The notes under the pieces were generated by a model. The model saw only the letters and a list, made by a program, of their open reading frames with translations, did not search any database and was not told the DNA's origin. Shown piece by piece: positions 35,673-44,300 of a stretch of 64,000 nt of DNA. A program made the position numbers and the translations under genes. This DNA comes from Terriglobus albidus. Lineage in GTDB: Bacteria > Acidobacteriota > Terriglobia > Terriglobales > Acidobacteriaceae. How positions within the stretch are numbered: the stretch's first letter is position 1; each line of letters begins with the position of its first letter. The stretch lies in contig NZ_CP042806.1 of the NCBI RefSeq assembly GCF_008000815.1, positions 3,596,001-3,660,000 of the forward strand, in the 5' to 3' direction.

Positions 35673-37418
35673 CTACACAAATCTCGCCCTGCCCGCCTCG
35701 ACCGTGAAGGTTTTAAGCGGTACCAGATTCGCATCCGGCGCTTGAATTGTGGTTACCGCTTTGAACTCACACGTGAGCCGCTCAGGCGTGAGTGTCAGAA
35801 TGCCGTAGCCGTGGGTGGATGAGTCCCAGTACTGGATATGTGGATTCGCCGCACGAATCACTGGATCGAGCAGATTCGGCGGCACGCCCATCTGCTTCGC
35901 GGGAACTGGACGGCTGGGAAGATCAATTGCTGACGAGATCTCCTCTGCGAAGTTTGCTGACGTGAGGGAACCTACCATCAACTCAACTCCCATCGGTGGC
36001 TCGAGAAGGTTGGCGAAGTTTGTTTTGAGATATCCCGCCAGAAATGTGTGAAGGTCGCCGGTCAGAGCGACGAAGTTGCTCACGCCCGCCTGACGGATTG
36101 CAGACAAAATCTGCCGCCGCTCTGCTGGATAACCGTCCCATTGGTCGAGGTTGATATAGATCGCTGTCAACCGCAACGGCATGAGCATGACTTCGTTCGC
36201 CCAGAGTTTCCATGTCGCCTGTGAACCGGTGATCTGGCGGAGGAACCAATCCTTTTGGGTCGATCCCAGCATGGAGCGGTTGGAATCGAGAAGCGCCGGG
36301 CAGCCAAGTGTGAAATAGCGTTGGCCATATTCCTGGTTGCCACATGGCGGCCCATCGCGATACAGGCGTTCATCCGTAATTACAAGGTCTGCAAGGCCGC
36401 CGAATGAGATCTTGCGATACACCTGCACGGAACTGTCCCAGTCCTTCGCCGAATCGAAGACTACATCGGCCAGACTGTATTCGGCCCACGCCTGATTTGC
36501 TGCTTGCCGTAGCTGCGGTTGCGGCGTATCGGCTGTATTCGGAGCGGTATTGTCGTCGGGATGAAAATCCTGATGCGAGTCGTTTGCAAACTCATGGTCG
36601 TCCCAAAGCTGGATCATCGCGAAGCGCTCATGGACGGCCTGGAGGTTCATATCGCTGCGATAGGTTTTATAGAGATGACGGTAATCGTTGACGTCGACCG
36701 GAATGGTTGTACTGCCACTGGGAAAGGGCGGTACCACGCGCGCCGGATTCTGCTGGAACCCTGCCCCGATCGTCTCGTAGATGTAGTCACCGAGATGGAC
36801 GACAAAGTCGACATCCTCGCTCGCCAGGTGTTGATAGGCCGTGTAATAACCGTTGCCGAAGTCCTGGCAGACAACATAGCCCAGGCGTAGCTGCTGGAGC
36901 GCCACGCCTTCCAAAGGAAGCGTTTTGAACTGTCCAGTGCGGCTGACAATGCCACGGTGAAGAAAACGATAGAAGTATGCCGTAAATGGCTGCAGGACAG
37001 CATGCGACACCGGCAGCTTCACCGTGTTGTCCCGGTTGGGATCGATGGTTGCAACCCCTTCCAGAAGAACAGAGGAGAATGCCGCATCTGCGGCAACCTG
37101 GAATGCTGCCAGCGAAGGAAAAGAACCACCTTGCAGCGACGGTTCCAGTCGTGTCCATAAAACAACGCCATCGACACGTGGATCGCCCGCGGCTACTGAC
37201 TGTGGATACAGCAAACTGGCGTACTGCGCGGTTGCGACGCTGTCCACCTGAAAGAGGTAGGTACGGTCTGCGTCCGTCAGACCGGCAATCGATGGATCGG
37301 AGAGGAAAGGTACCGCCGCGCTATATCCGGAGGTCTGTTGAGCAAATGTTGTGCGGGTGGTAAGCCAGGCCAGGGCGCCGGTGAGCCCTAGCGAAGACAC
37401 AAAACGACGACGGTTCAT
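35673..37418 (-). CDS. phoD: PhoD-type alkaline phosphatase/phosphodiesterase
   Basis: The 581-residue secreted enzyme has a Tat signal (MNRRRFVSSLGLTGALAW). The N-terminal PhoD domain begins around SVAAGDPRVDGVVLWTRLEP. The metallophosphatase core shows HLGDYIYE, WDDHEFAND, SQKDW-type GSTQKDWFLRQ and LTGDLHTFLAG, supplying the metal ligands. PhoD enzymes release phosphate from mono- and diesters and need Tat export because the metals are loaded in the cytoplasm. It is convergent with the PadR-coupled gene, 9 bases apart, and divergent from the ADOP gene. No Pho box is evident to me in 37419-37665. Confidence 0.9.
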   Translation of the reverse strand: MNRRRFVSSLGLTGALAWLTTRTTFAQQTSGYSAAVPFLSDPSIAGLTDADRTYLFQVDSVATAQYASLLYPQSVAAGDPRVDGVVLWTRLEPSLQGGSFPSLAAFQVAADAAFSSVLLEGVATIDPNRDNTVKLPVSHAVLQPFTAYFYRFLHRGIVSRTGQFKTLPLEGVALQQLRLGYVVCQDFGNGYYTAYQHLASEDVDFVVHLGDYIYETIGAGFQQNPARVVPPFPSGSTTIPVDVNDYRHLYKTYRSDMNLQAVHERFAMIQLWDDHEFANDSHQDFHPDDNTAPNTADTPQPQLRQAANQAWAEYSLADVVFDSAKDWDSSVQVYRKISFGGLADLVITDERLYRDGPPCGNQEYGQRYFTLGCPALLDSNRSMLGSTQKDWFLRQITGSQATWKLWANEVMLMPLRLTAIYINLDQWDGYPAERRQILSAIRQAGVSNFVALTGDLHTFLAGYLKTNFANLLEPPMGVELMVGSLTSANFAEEISSAIDLPSRPVPAKQMGVPPNLLDPVIRAANPHIQYWDSSTHGYGILTLTPERLTCEFKAVTTIQAPDANLVPLKTFTVEAGRARFV

Positions 37419-37665
37419 GGAGGCGGTCTCCTGGGGAAGAGAGTTGCCGTACCTGGCGTAACGCCTGCCCTGTATTCCATCTCCCTTTGGGGGAAAGACG
37501 CATCAACGGGAGATAAAAGAAGCTGATTGTGCGTGTCGCGAAAAATGTCCGGTCTGCCAATCTGCCCCGAAGGTCCTTCACGTTTATGGAACCGGAAGGC
37601 AATTCCTTCCGTATAGCCCCTGCAAAGAGACTTTTAGAGACTCCGGAAGCTGTTTGGAGGGGATG

Positions 37666-40230
37666 ATGCTGGCAGACCTGCGGGACGCGTTTCGGCAGTT
37701 AAAGAAAGCACCGGCGTTTGCGGTTACGGCCGTGGTGACTCTGGCCCTGGGCATCGGTGCGACCACCGCAATCTTCACCCTGGTGCACCAGGTGATGTTG
37801 AAGTCGCTGCCTGTCGCCAAGCCCGAGGAACTCTGGAGGATCGGCGACAAGATCCGCTGCTGCAACTGGGGCGGATATACGCAGGGCAACGACGGGGATT
37901 TCTCTCTCTTCTCCTGGGAGGCATACAAGAACTTTCGTGCGCATACGCCGGAGTTCAGTGATCTGGCGGCGCTGCAGGCCGGGAATGCTGCGCTCGGGGT
38001 GCGCAGAGCGGGCTCGCAGGCGCAGGCGGATACGCGCAACGGGGAGTATGTCTCCGGGAACTTCTTCCGGACCCTGGGCATCCAGCCATGGATCGGCCGG
38101 CTGATGACAGATGCGGACGATCAGGAGTCCGCATCGCCAGTCGCAGTAATGAGCTATCACGTCTGGCAGGAGAAGTATGGTTCCGATCCTTCAGTGGTCG
38201 GAGCCAGCTATCAGATCAACGGCCACTCCTTTACGGTGATCGGGGTAGCGCCACCCGGATTTTATGGCGCGAAGCTCGCGGGCGGAGGCATGCCGGACTT
38301 CTGGCTTCCCCTGACGACTGAGATCATGATCGACGGCGCCACGTCGCGGTTGAAACGGCCCAATGGCAATTTCCTCGATCTGATCGGAAGAGTTCGGCCC
38401 GGTGTCGATTCGAGGACGCTCGAAGCGAAGCTGCGTGTGGAGTTTCATGACTGGCTGGCAAGTCATGTACCCGATATGGAGCCGGGCGAAAAACAGCTTT
38501 GGCAGCAACAGACACTGCACCTGATCCCGGGCGGGTCGGGAGTCGCTGCCATGCGGGATCAGTACAAGGCTGGGTTGAGGCTGCTATTGATCGCAGCCGG
38601 ATGTGTCCTGCTGGTCGCCTGCGGAAACATCGCAAACTTAATGCTCGCCCGCGGCCTTAAGGATCGGGCACAGATGTCTATCCGGACAGCGCTGGGAGCA
38701 TCCCGCCGCCGCCTGGTGCGCCGAGCGATGGTCGAGGCGGTTACGCTGGCCCTGATCGGAGGTGTCTCTGGAGTCGCAGTAGCTTACGCCGGCACCAGGC
38801 TAATTTTGTATCTGGCTCTGGAGCGTGGAAACTCCAACAACTTCGTGCCCATCAGTGCGACCCCATCGATTCCGGCTCTGTTGTTTACGTTGGGCATCTC
38901 CGTACTGACGGGAATCCTCTTCGGAATTGCACCTGCGTGGATGACCTCGCACGCCAACCCTGTAGACGCTTTGCGCGGAGCGAATCGTTCTGTTGGTGGG
39001 AGAAGCTCCTGGACGCAGAAGTCATTGGTGATCGGTCAGGCGGCGATGTCCCTGGTTCTGCTGTCGACGGCGGCTCTGCTGGGCCGAAGCCTGCGAAATC
39101 TCGAACACCAGAACTTCGGGTTTGAGACAGAGGGCCGGTACATTGCGTGGATCAACCCGATGCTGGGCAACTACAAGCCCGAGCAGTTGGAGCCGATGTT
39201 CCGGAAGATCGACTCCCGGCTGATGCAGATTCCTGGCGTGCGCATGGCGGCTCCGGCTCTTTACGCTCCAATGACGGGCGATAGCTGGAATGACGGCATT
39301 CGTGTTCAGGGCAGGCCGGAACCCGCACCGAAAGAAGACACGGGGGCGGGCTGGTCCCGGGTCATGCCCGGATTCTTTGAGACGATTGGTTCACAGATGG
39401 TTCTCGGCCGCTCGATCGGCGAAGAAGATACATCGACGACACGTAAGGTTGCCGTGATCAACGAAGCCTTCGCCAAGCGGTTCTTCAAGAACCAGAATCC
39501 CCTCGGCCAGCACTTCGGTATCGACAAGATCAAGTATGCGGGAACGTTTGAGATCGTGGGCGTTGTTCGCGACATGCGCTATATGACCTACGATTACAAG
39601 GATCCGGTACGTCCGATGTTCTGGGTGCCGGAGACGCAGACGGTGCAGTACGACGATGCGGCGTTCACGGCCGGCGAAACCTGGTCGCACTATCTCTATA
39701 ACATCGTGATCTGGGCTCCAAATGCGCCCTCGGGAATGGAAGAGCAGGTGCGGAAGGCGCTGGTCAGTATCGATCCTGACCTGGTGCTCTATGGCGTCGA
39801 TCCGTACAAGAAGGTCGTGAGTGCCGACTTCCAGCAAGAGAACATGATTGCCACTCTCACCACGCTCTTCGGCGTCCTCGGTCTCACGTTAGCGGCCGTG
39901 GGCCTGTATGGAGTGATGGCGTATATGGTGGAGCAGCGGACAAGCGAGATCGGCGTGCGGATGGCTTTGGGCGCGAACCGCGGTGACGTGGTGCGCATGG
40001 TGCTGCACAACGCCTTCCTACAGATTGCAGTGGGACTGGCACTCGGGATTCCAGCGGCCATTGGAGCAGGGAAGTTGATGACCGACCAGCTCTTCGGTGT
40101 AAAGCCGTGGGACCCGGTAATGATTACAGCGGCGGTTCTCCTGCTCGCCCTGGCGGCACTGCTGGCATCGCTGATTCCAGCACGTCGCGCAGCCGGGGTG
40201 GATCCGATGGTGGCGCTCAGAAGTGAGTGA
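37666..40230 (+). CDS. ADOP-type orphan ABC permease (MacB/FtsX-like)
   Basis: The protein has 854 residues. It starts with the hallmark LADLRDAFRQLKKAPAFAVTAVVTLALGIGATTAIFTLV (read in parts), then a MacB-like periplasmic domain. A first FtsX core (LLLIAAGCVLLVACGNIANLMLARG, RTALGASRRRLVRR) and a second periplasmic domain follow. The final FtsX core contains TSEIGVRMALGANRGDVVRMVL and ends in IPARRAAGVDPMVALRSE. This two-core layout defines the acidobacterial duplicated orphan permease family. As usual no ATPase gene adjoins. A GGAGG site sits 5 bases before ATG 37666; ATG 37663 is too close. The role in the family is not established. Confidence 0.92.
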   Translation: MLADLRDAFRQLKKAPAFAVTAVVTLALGIGATTAIFTLVHQVMLKSLPVAKPEELWRIGDKIRCCNWGGYTQGNDGDFSLFSWEAYKNFRAHTPEFSDLAALQAGNAALGVRRAGSQAQADTRNGEYVSGNFFRTLGIQPWIGRLMTDADDQESASPVAVMSYHVWQEKYGSDPSVVGASYQINGHSFTVIGVAPPGFYGAKLAGGGMPDFWLPLTTEIMIDGATSRLKRPNGNFLDLIGRVRPGVDSRTLEAKLRVEFHDWLASHVPDMEPGEKQLWQQQTLHLIPGGSGVAAMRDQYKAGLRLLLIAAGCVLLVACGNIANLMLARGLKDRAQMSIRTALGASRRRLVRRAMVEAVTLALIGGVSGVAVAYAGTRLILYLALERGNSNNFVPISATPSIPALLFTLGISVLTGILFGIAPAWMTSHANPVDALRGANRSVGGRSSWTQKSLVIGQAAMSLVLLSTAALLGRSLRNLEHQNFGFETEGRYIAWINPMLGNYKPEQLEPMFRKIDSRLMQIPGVRMAAPALYAPMTGDSWNDGIRVQGRPEPAPKEDTGAGWSRVMPGFFETIGSQMVLGRSIGEEDTSTTRKVAVINEAFAKRFFKNQNPLGQHFGIDKIKYAGTFEIVGVVRDMRYMTYDYKDPVRPMFWVPETQTVQYDDAAFTAGETWSHYLYNIVIWAPNAPSGMEEQVRKALVSIDPDLVLYGVDPYKKVVSADFQQENMIATLTTLFGVLGLTLAAVGLYGVMAYMVEQRTSEIGVRMALGANRGDVVRMVLHNAFLQIAVGLALGIPAAIGAGKLMTDQLFGVKPWDPVMITAAVLLLALAALLASLIPARRAAGVDPMVALRSE

Positions 40231-40265
40231 GAGTAAGAGCAGCCTGATATAGATAAATTTCGTTG

Positions 40266-40292
40266 GACTGTATCCGGAGACGTGATACAGTC
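40266..40292. promoter_or_regulatory. 9-9-9 inverted repeat upstream of the QPGGG-motif protein
   Basis: GACTGTATC (40266-40274) and GATACAGTC (40284-40292) are perfect arms around a 9-base spacer, 94 bases before the ATG at 40386. It has the size of an operator. It could also be a weak terminator for the ADOP gene, which ended 36 bases earlier, but no T run follows. Confidence 0.45.
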
Positions 40293-40385
40293 GCCATCGC
40301 AGTTCAAAATTTGATCTGGACGTACGTTCGACGTCCATTAACAGCAAACAGTCACAATGCTTCCGACGCTGAGGAGATATTCAGG

Positions 40386-41063
40386 ATGCGAGTTCTGTTC
40401 ACTGCTTTTTTCACGCTTATTTCGGCCAGTTGGGTAGGCAGCCTACCCCATGCTCAAGTTAACGCAGCAACGCAGCCGCCGGCAGCCCAGACAGGCTGGA
40501 CGTGGCCGGCGATTCCGGGATGCCTCTCGGATCCTTCTATCTCGACTCCGGGAGCAACCGATTTCAGTTCGCCCGTCTGTCCTCTCTACGATCAATTGCT
40601 GACCAGCGGCGTCACCAGGATCGAGCTTGTTTCGGCACGGCGGCTCAATGGAGAGATGGACGGTGTTTTGTATCCCGCATTTCTGCCGGGTACAGAGGTC
40701 GTGACCTTCCTGACCGAGGACAAGTTCAATCAGTCGTTCCACGGCGCGACGGGACTTGTGCGTGTCTCCGGAAGGGCAGTGTCGGCACGCAATGGGTCCT
40801 GGTGGACGACTCTGTCCACCGTTACTACCAATGGAAAACTGCTCGATGCCGCGTCGATCCGGCAGAAGCTCGCACTGCCGAATGAGCCTTCCTGTCTCGC
40901 GTATGCCGACAATGTGCGAAGCGGAATCATCGCGTATATGGGTGTCGTCGCTCCGGCGTTCGACCAACCAGGTGGAGGCGTAGAGTTCTGGCTTCCTCCT
41001 GGAGCGGTCGTCGCTAAGAAGACAGTTGATCTCCCCGGAAGCCCGGGCTGCGGCACAAACTAA
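40386..41063 (+). CDS. Secreted protein with TNT-toxin-like QPGGG motif
   Basis: The 225-residue protein has a signal peptide (MRVLFTAFFTLISASWVGSLPHA). The C-terminal segment IAYMGVVAPAFDQPGGGVEFWLP (about 182-204, read in parts) closely resembles the end of the TNT domain of NAD glycohydrolases (APxFGQPGGGxQY), where the Gln is catalytic; here it would be Gln194. PGTEVVTF (101-108) and LALP (162-165) could match the earlier PGTxxDRFG and ALPP blocks, but that part is weak. Four to six Cys could form disulfides. ATG 40386 has a GAGGAG site. No immunity gene is apparent. An NADase role is a hypothesis; a non-toxic secreted protein is possible. Confidence 0.6.
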   Translation: MRVLFTAFFTLISASWVGSLPHAQVNAATQPPAAQTGWTWPAIPGCLSDPSISTPGATDFSSPVCPLYDQLLTSGVTRIELVSARRLNGEMDGVLYPAFLPGTEVVTFLTEDKFNQSFHGATGLVRVSGRAVSARNGSWWTTLSTVTTNGKLLDAASIRQKLALPNEPSCLAYADNVRSGIIAYMGVVAPAFDQPGGGVEFWLPPGAVVAKKTVDLPGSPGCGTN

Positions 41064-41068
41064 CTGAG

Positions 41069-41115
41069 AGAAACGTAAGAGGGGCAAGGCATAACCTTGC
41101 CCCTCTTACGTTTCT
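41069..41115 (+). terminator. Very strong terminator after the QPGGG-motif gene
   Basis: A perfect 21-bp stem (41069-41089 with 41095-41115) has the loop CATAA, starting 5 bases after the stop codon. The right arm ends in a T-rich stretch (TTACGTTTCTT). Confidence 0.93.
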
Positions 41116-41277
41116 TAGAGCTGATACTTAACCGACATCTCCAGAATGCGGCGGCCCTGTCCGGATCTTTGTGCTTCCGAAGCCTGTCGCCTGATTGGTT
41201 GCATTGGCCAATGCCTGGTTCATATCAGCCGACGATATGGTCTGATTGAAATTGATCGAGTACGACCCAGGATACTT
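41115..41277 (-). pseudogene. Frameshifted C-terminal remnant of a TonB-dependent receptor
   Basis: Read on the minus strand, 41277 downward gives KYPGSYSINFNQTISSADMN and then QALANATNQATGFGSTKI. The frame shifts by one base near the codon after KI, and the other frame gives GQGRRILEMSVKYQL and a stop at 41115-41117. The combined end (FGSTKI-GQGRRILEMSVKYQL) matches the typical last strand of acidobacterial Oar-like TonB receptors (…RxIxxSxKYxF/L). Only about 54 codons remain, bounded by a stop codon and the terminator of the next gene. It is a vestige; its parent gene is not in the window. Confidence 0.6.
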
Positions 41278-41291
41278 TCAACACAAATGGT

Positions 41292-41333
41292 CCGGCGATG
41301 GATGCCTGTCCTGATGCAGGCATCCATCGCCGG
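41292..41333 (-). terminator. Terminator of the large NHL/Ig gene
   Basis: A perfect 17-bp stem (41292-41308 with 41317-41333) with an 8-base loop lies 8 bases beyond the stop codon of the minus-strand gene. No clear T run follows on the minus strand, but the stem is very stable. Confidence 0.8.
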
Positions 41334-41341
41334 GTTAAGGG

Positions 41342-44300
41342 TCATTGAACAGTAAGGGTTAGGTTCGTGGAACTTTGTGTCCCCGTGGTGGCATCCGTCG
41401 CAGTGACTACCATGGTGTAGCTTTTCGGTGTCTGCGTCTGGCTGGACGACGAGCTATTTCCACCGCAACCAGTCAAACTTGTCCACGCGCCTATTGAAAG
41501 AGCGGTAATGGCAAAGACTGCCAGGAGACGAGGTATCTTGCGAGTTGATTTCATTCCGGCCCATGGCAAAATCAGCAGTGCAACGGCGACCGGCAGGATT
41601 GGCCATCCCGGCGAGGGGTGCTCATTGTGTGCTGTCTGGGAGCTGATTTGAATGGTTAGCGTGACCGTGGTGGCCCCGCTACCTGCCGGCAGACCTGTTG
41701 GCGAAAAAGTCGCCGTTGCTCCCGAAGGCAATCCTGTTACAGAAAAGCTGATTGCATTGGGGAATATTGTTCCGGAGCTTGGCGCCAGGCTAAAGGTGTA
41801 GGTTGCGGTGCCTCCACGGCTTGTTGTCGCGCTGCTGGATCCGGAGCCAGGCGTTACTGAAAACACCTGTGCGGCAACAGTGAAGTTTGCACTGGCGGTA
41901 GCTGCGGTGTAGTTGGTCGTTGCAGCCTGGTTGGCCCTTAGAACAACTGTTCCCGCTCCCGTCAGAGTAACGGTAGCTCCGGAGATTGTGGCAGGTCCGC
42001 TGACAACGGCATATGTCACTGCTCCACTGGAAGCCGATGTAGCGCTAACCACAAAGGGCGTGTTGCCGTATGTCTGTGATGCGATGGCAGCGAAGCTCAA
42101 CGATGGTACCGCTTGAGCGACGGTGAAGCTTGTGCTGGCAGTGGCCGCCTTGTAGTTGCCGTTTGCAGTCTGGCTGGCGCTAAGGACAACTGTTCCGGCT
42201 CCGGTCAGAGTGACTGTGGCGCCGGAGATCGTGGCGGGTCCGCTGACAACGGCATATGTCACTGCTCCACTGGAGGCCGATGTGGCGCTAACCGTGAATG
42301 GAGTGTTGCCGTATGTCTGTGATGCGATAGCAGCGAAGCTCAATGATGGTACTGCTTGAGCGACGGTGAAGCTCGTAGTGGCGGTTGCCGCCTTATAGTT
42401 GCCGTCCGCAGCCTGGCTGGCGCTGAGGACTACTGTCCCTACGCCCGTCAGAGTGACGGTGGAGCCGGAGATTGTGGCAGGTCCGCTGACAACGGAGTAA
42501 GTAACGGCTCCGCTTGAAGCCGATGTGGCGCTCACTGCGAAGGGAGCGTTGCCATATGTCTGTGATGCAATGGAGGCGAAGCTGAGTGATGGCGTTCCTT
42601 GAGTGGCATTGAAGCTTGTAGTGGCCGTTGCTGCAGTGTAATTGGTGGTTGTGGCTTGGCTGGCGCTCAGGACAACTGTTCCTGTGCCGGTCAGAGTGAC
42701 GGTGGAGCCGGAGATTGTCGCAGGTCCGCTAACAACGGAGTAGGTAACGGCTCCGTTGGAAGCCGATGTGGCGCTAACCGTGAATGGAGCGTTCCCGTAT
42801 GTCTGTGATGCGATAGCAGCGAAGCTCAACGATGGTACTGCTTGCGCGACGGCAAAGCTGGTCGTGGCGGTTGCTGACCCGTAGTTGCCTGTTGGAGCCT
42901 GGCTGGCGTTCAAGATTACCGTTCCAGCTCCGGTCAGGGTGACAGTGGAGCCGGAGACCGTAGCAGGTCCGCTGCCAACCGAGTAGGTCACCGTTCCATT
43001 GGAAGCTGACGTAGCGCTAACCGTGAAAGGTGGATTGCCAAACGTTTTTGGTGCGATAGCAGTGAAGCTCAACGTTGGCACGATTGGAGCGACGATGAAG
43101 CTTGTGCTCGCGGTAGCCGCCTTGTAGCGATTTGTCGCGGCCTGGCTGGCACTCAGGTAGACCGTTCCAGCTCCGGTCAGGGTGACTGTGGAACCGGAGA
43201 TTGTGGCAGGTCCGCTGACAACGGTATAGGTAACCGCTCCATCGGAAGCTGACGTAGCACTAATCGTGAATGGTGGATTGCCATACGTTTGTAATGCGAT
43301 GGGGGTGAAGCTCAACGTTGGTGTTGCTTGAGCAACGGCGAAGCTTTCGGTGGTGGTTGCCGGCGCATAGGTGCTGGTCCCTGCCTGGCTCGCACTGAGC
43401 ACAACGATTCCAGATCCGGTCAGGGTGACTGTGGTGCCGGAGATGGTGGCAGGTCCGCTGACAACGGCGTAGGTAATGACTCCATCGGAAGGCGATGTGG
43501 CATTAATCGTGAAGGGGACACGGCCGTACGTCTGTGTCGCAACATGCATCAAGTTGAGTGTTGGGATGGGCAGGGTTGATCCAAGCAGAGAAATGCTTTG
43601 CGCTGCGTAGTTCGGCGCTCCGGCATTCAGATGGGTATCGGTCAAAACCAGAGACCCCGTGAATGTTCCGTCGGTTGGCGGCGCAAAGCTGATGGGAAGT
43701 TGGCAGAAAGCTCCTGCCGCCAGCGTACCGGCCGTCAAGCCGTTATAGGAAACGAGAGGGCATGCAGTGCTTCCTACGCTGTTCAGACTAAAGTTTGCTG
43801 AAATACTTGGATTGTTTCCGGACGCGGGAATAGGAAAGTCGAGCGCAACATTTCCGTTGTTCTGGATGGTTATCGTTTGCGCGCTGCTTTGGGTGCCTGC
43901 GTTCGTGGCGGGGAAGGTCAGACTCGGAGGGCTTGTGACATCCAGCTCAAGGAGCGCGTTCGCACTAGCGCTTGATATAAACAGATTTCCGTCAGGAGCA
44001 ATTGCCAGTCCGAGAGGACTATTGCCTGGATAAGCAAGAAGAGTTTCTGTGTAGGTACTTCCAGAAAGAGTTTCTTTGACAACCCGGGAAGCAAAGGTGT
44101 CCGCAATGTAAACGTTTCCGTTGCCATCAACTGCGAGGCCATGTGGACCACTCAGACCACTCGCGACGATACTTTGGGTATAGCTGCCGTTGGCCAGCGT
44201 TTCTTTTAGAACCTGGTCTCCTGTAGCGAGATACAGATTTCCCTGCAAATCAGTGGCGATTCCAAATGCATAGATATTGTTGAAAAGGACACTCTTCGTG

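Noticed and set aside
41870-43570. Possible CRISPR array
   Set aside because: The 243-base units are coding, contiguous and without unique spacers.
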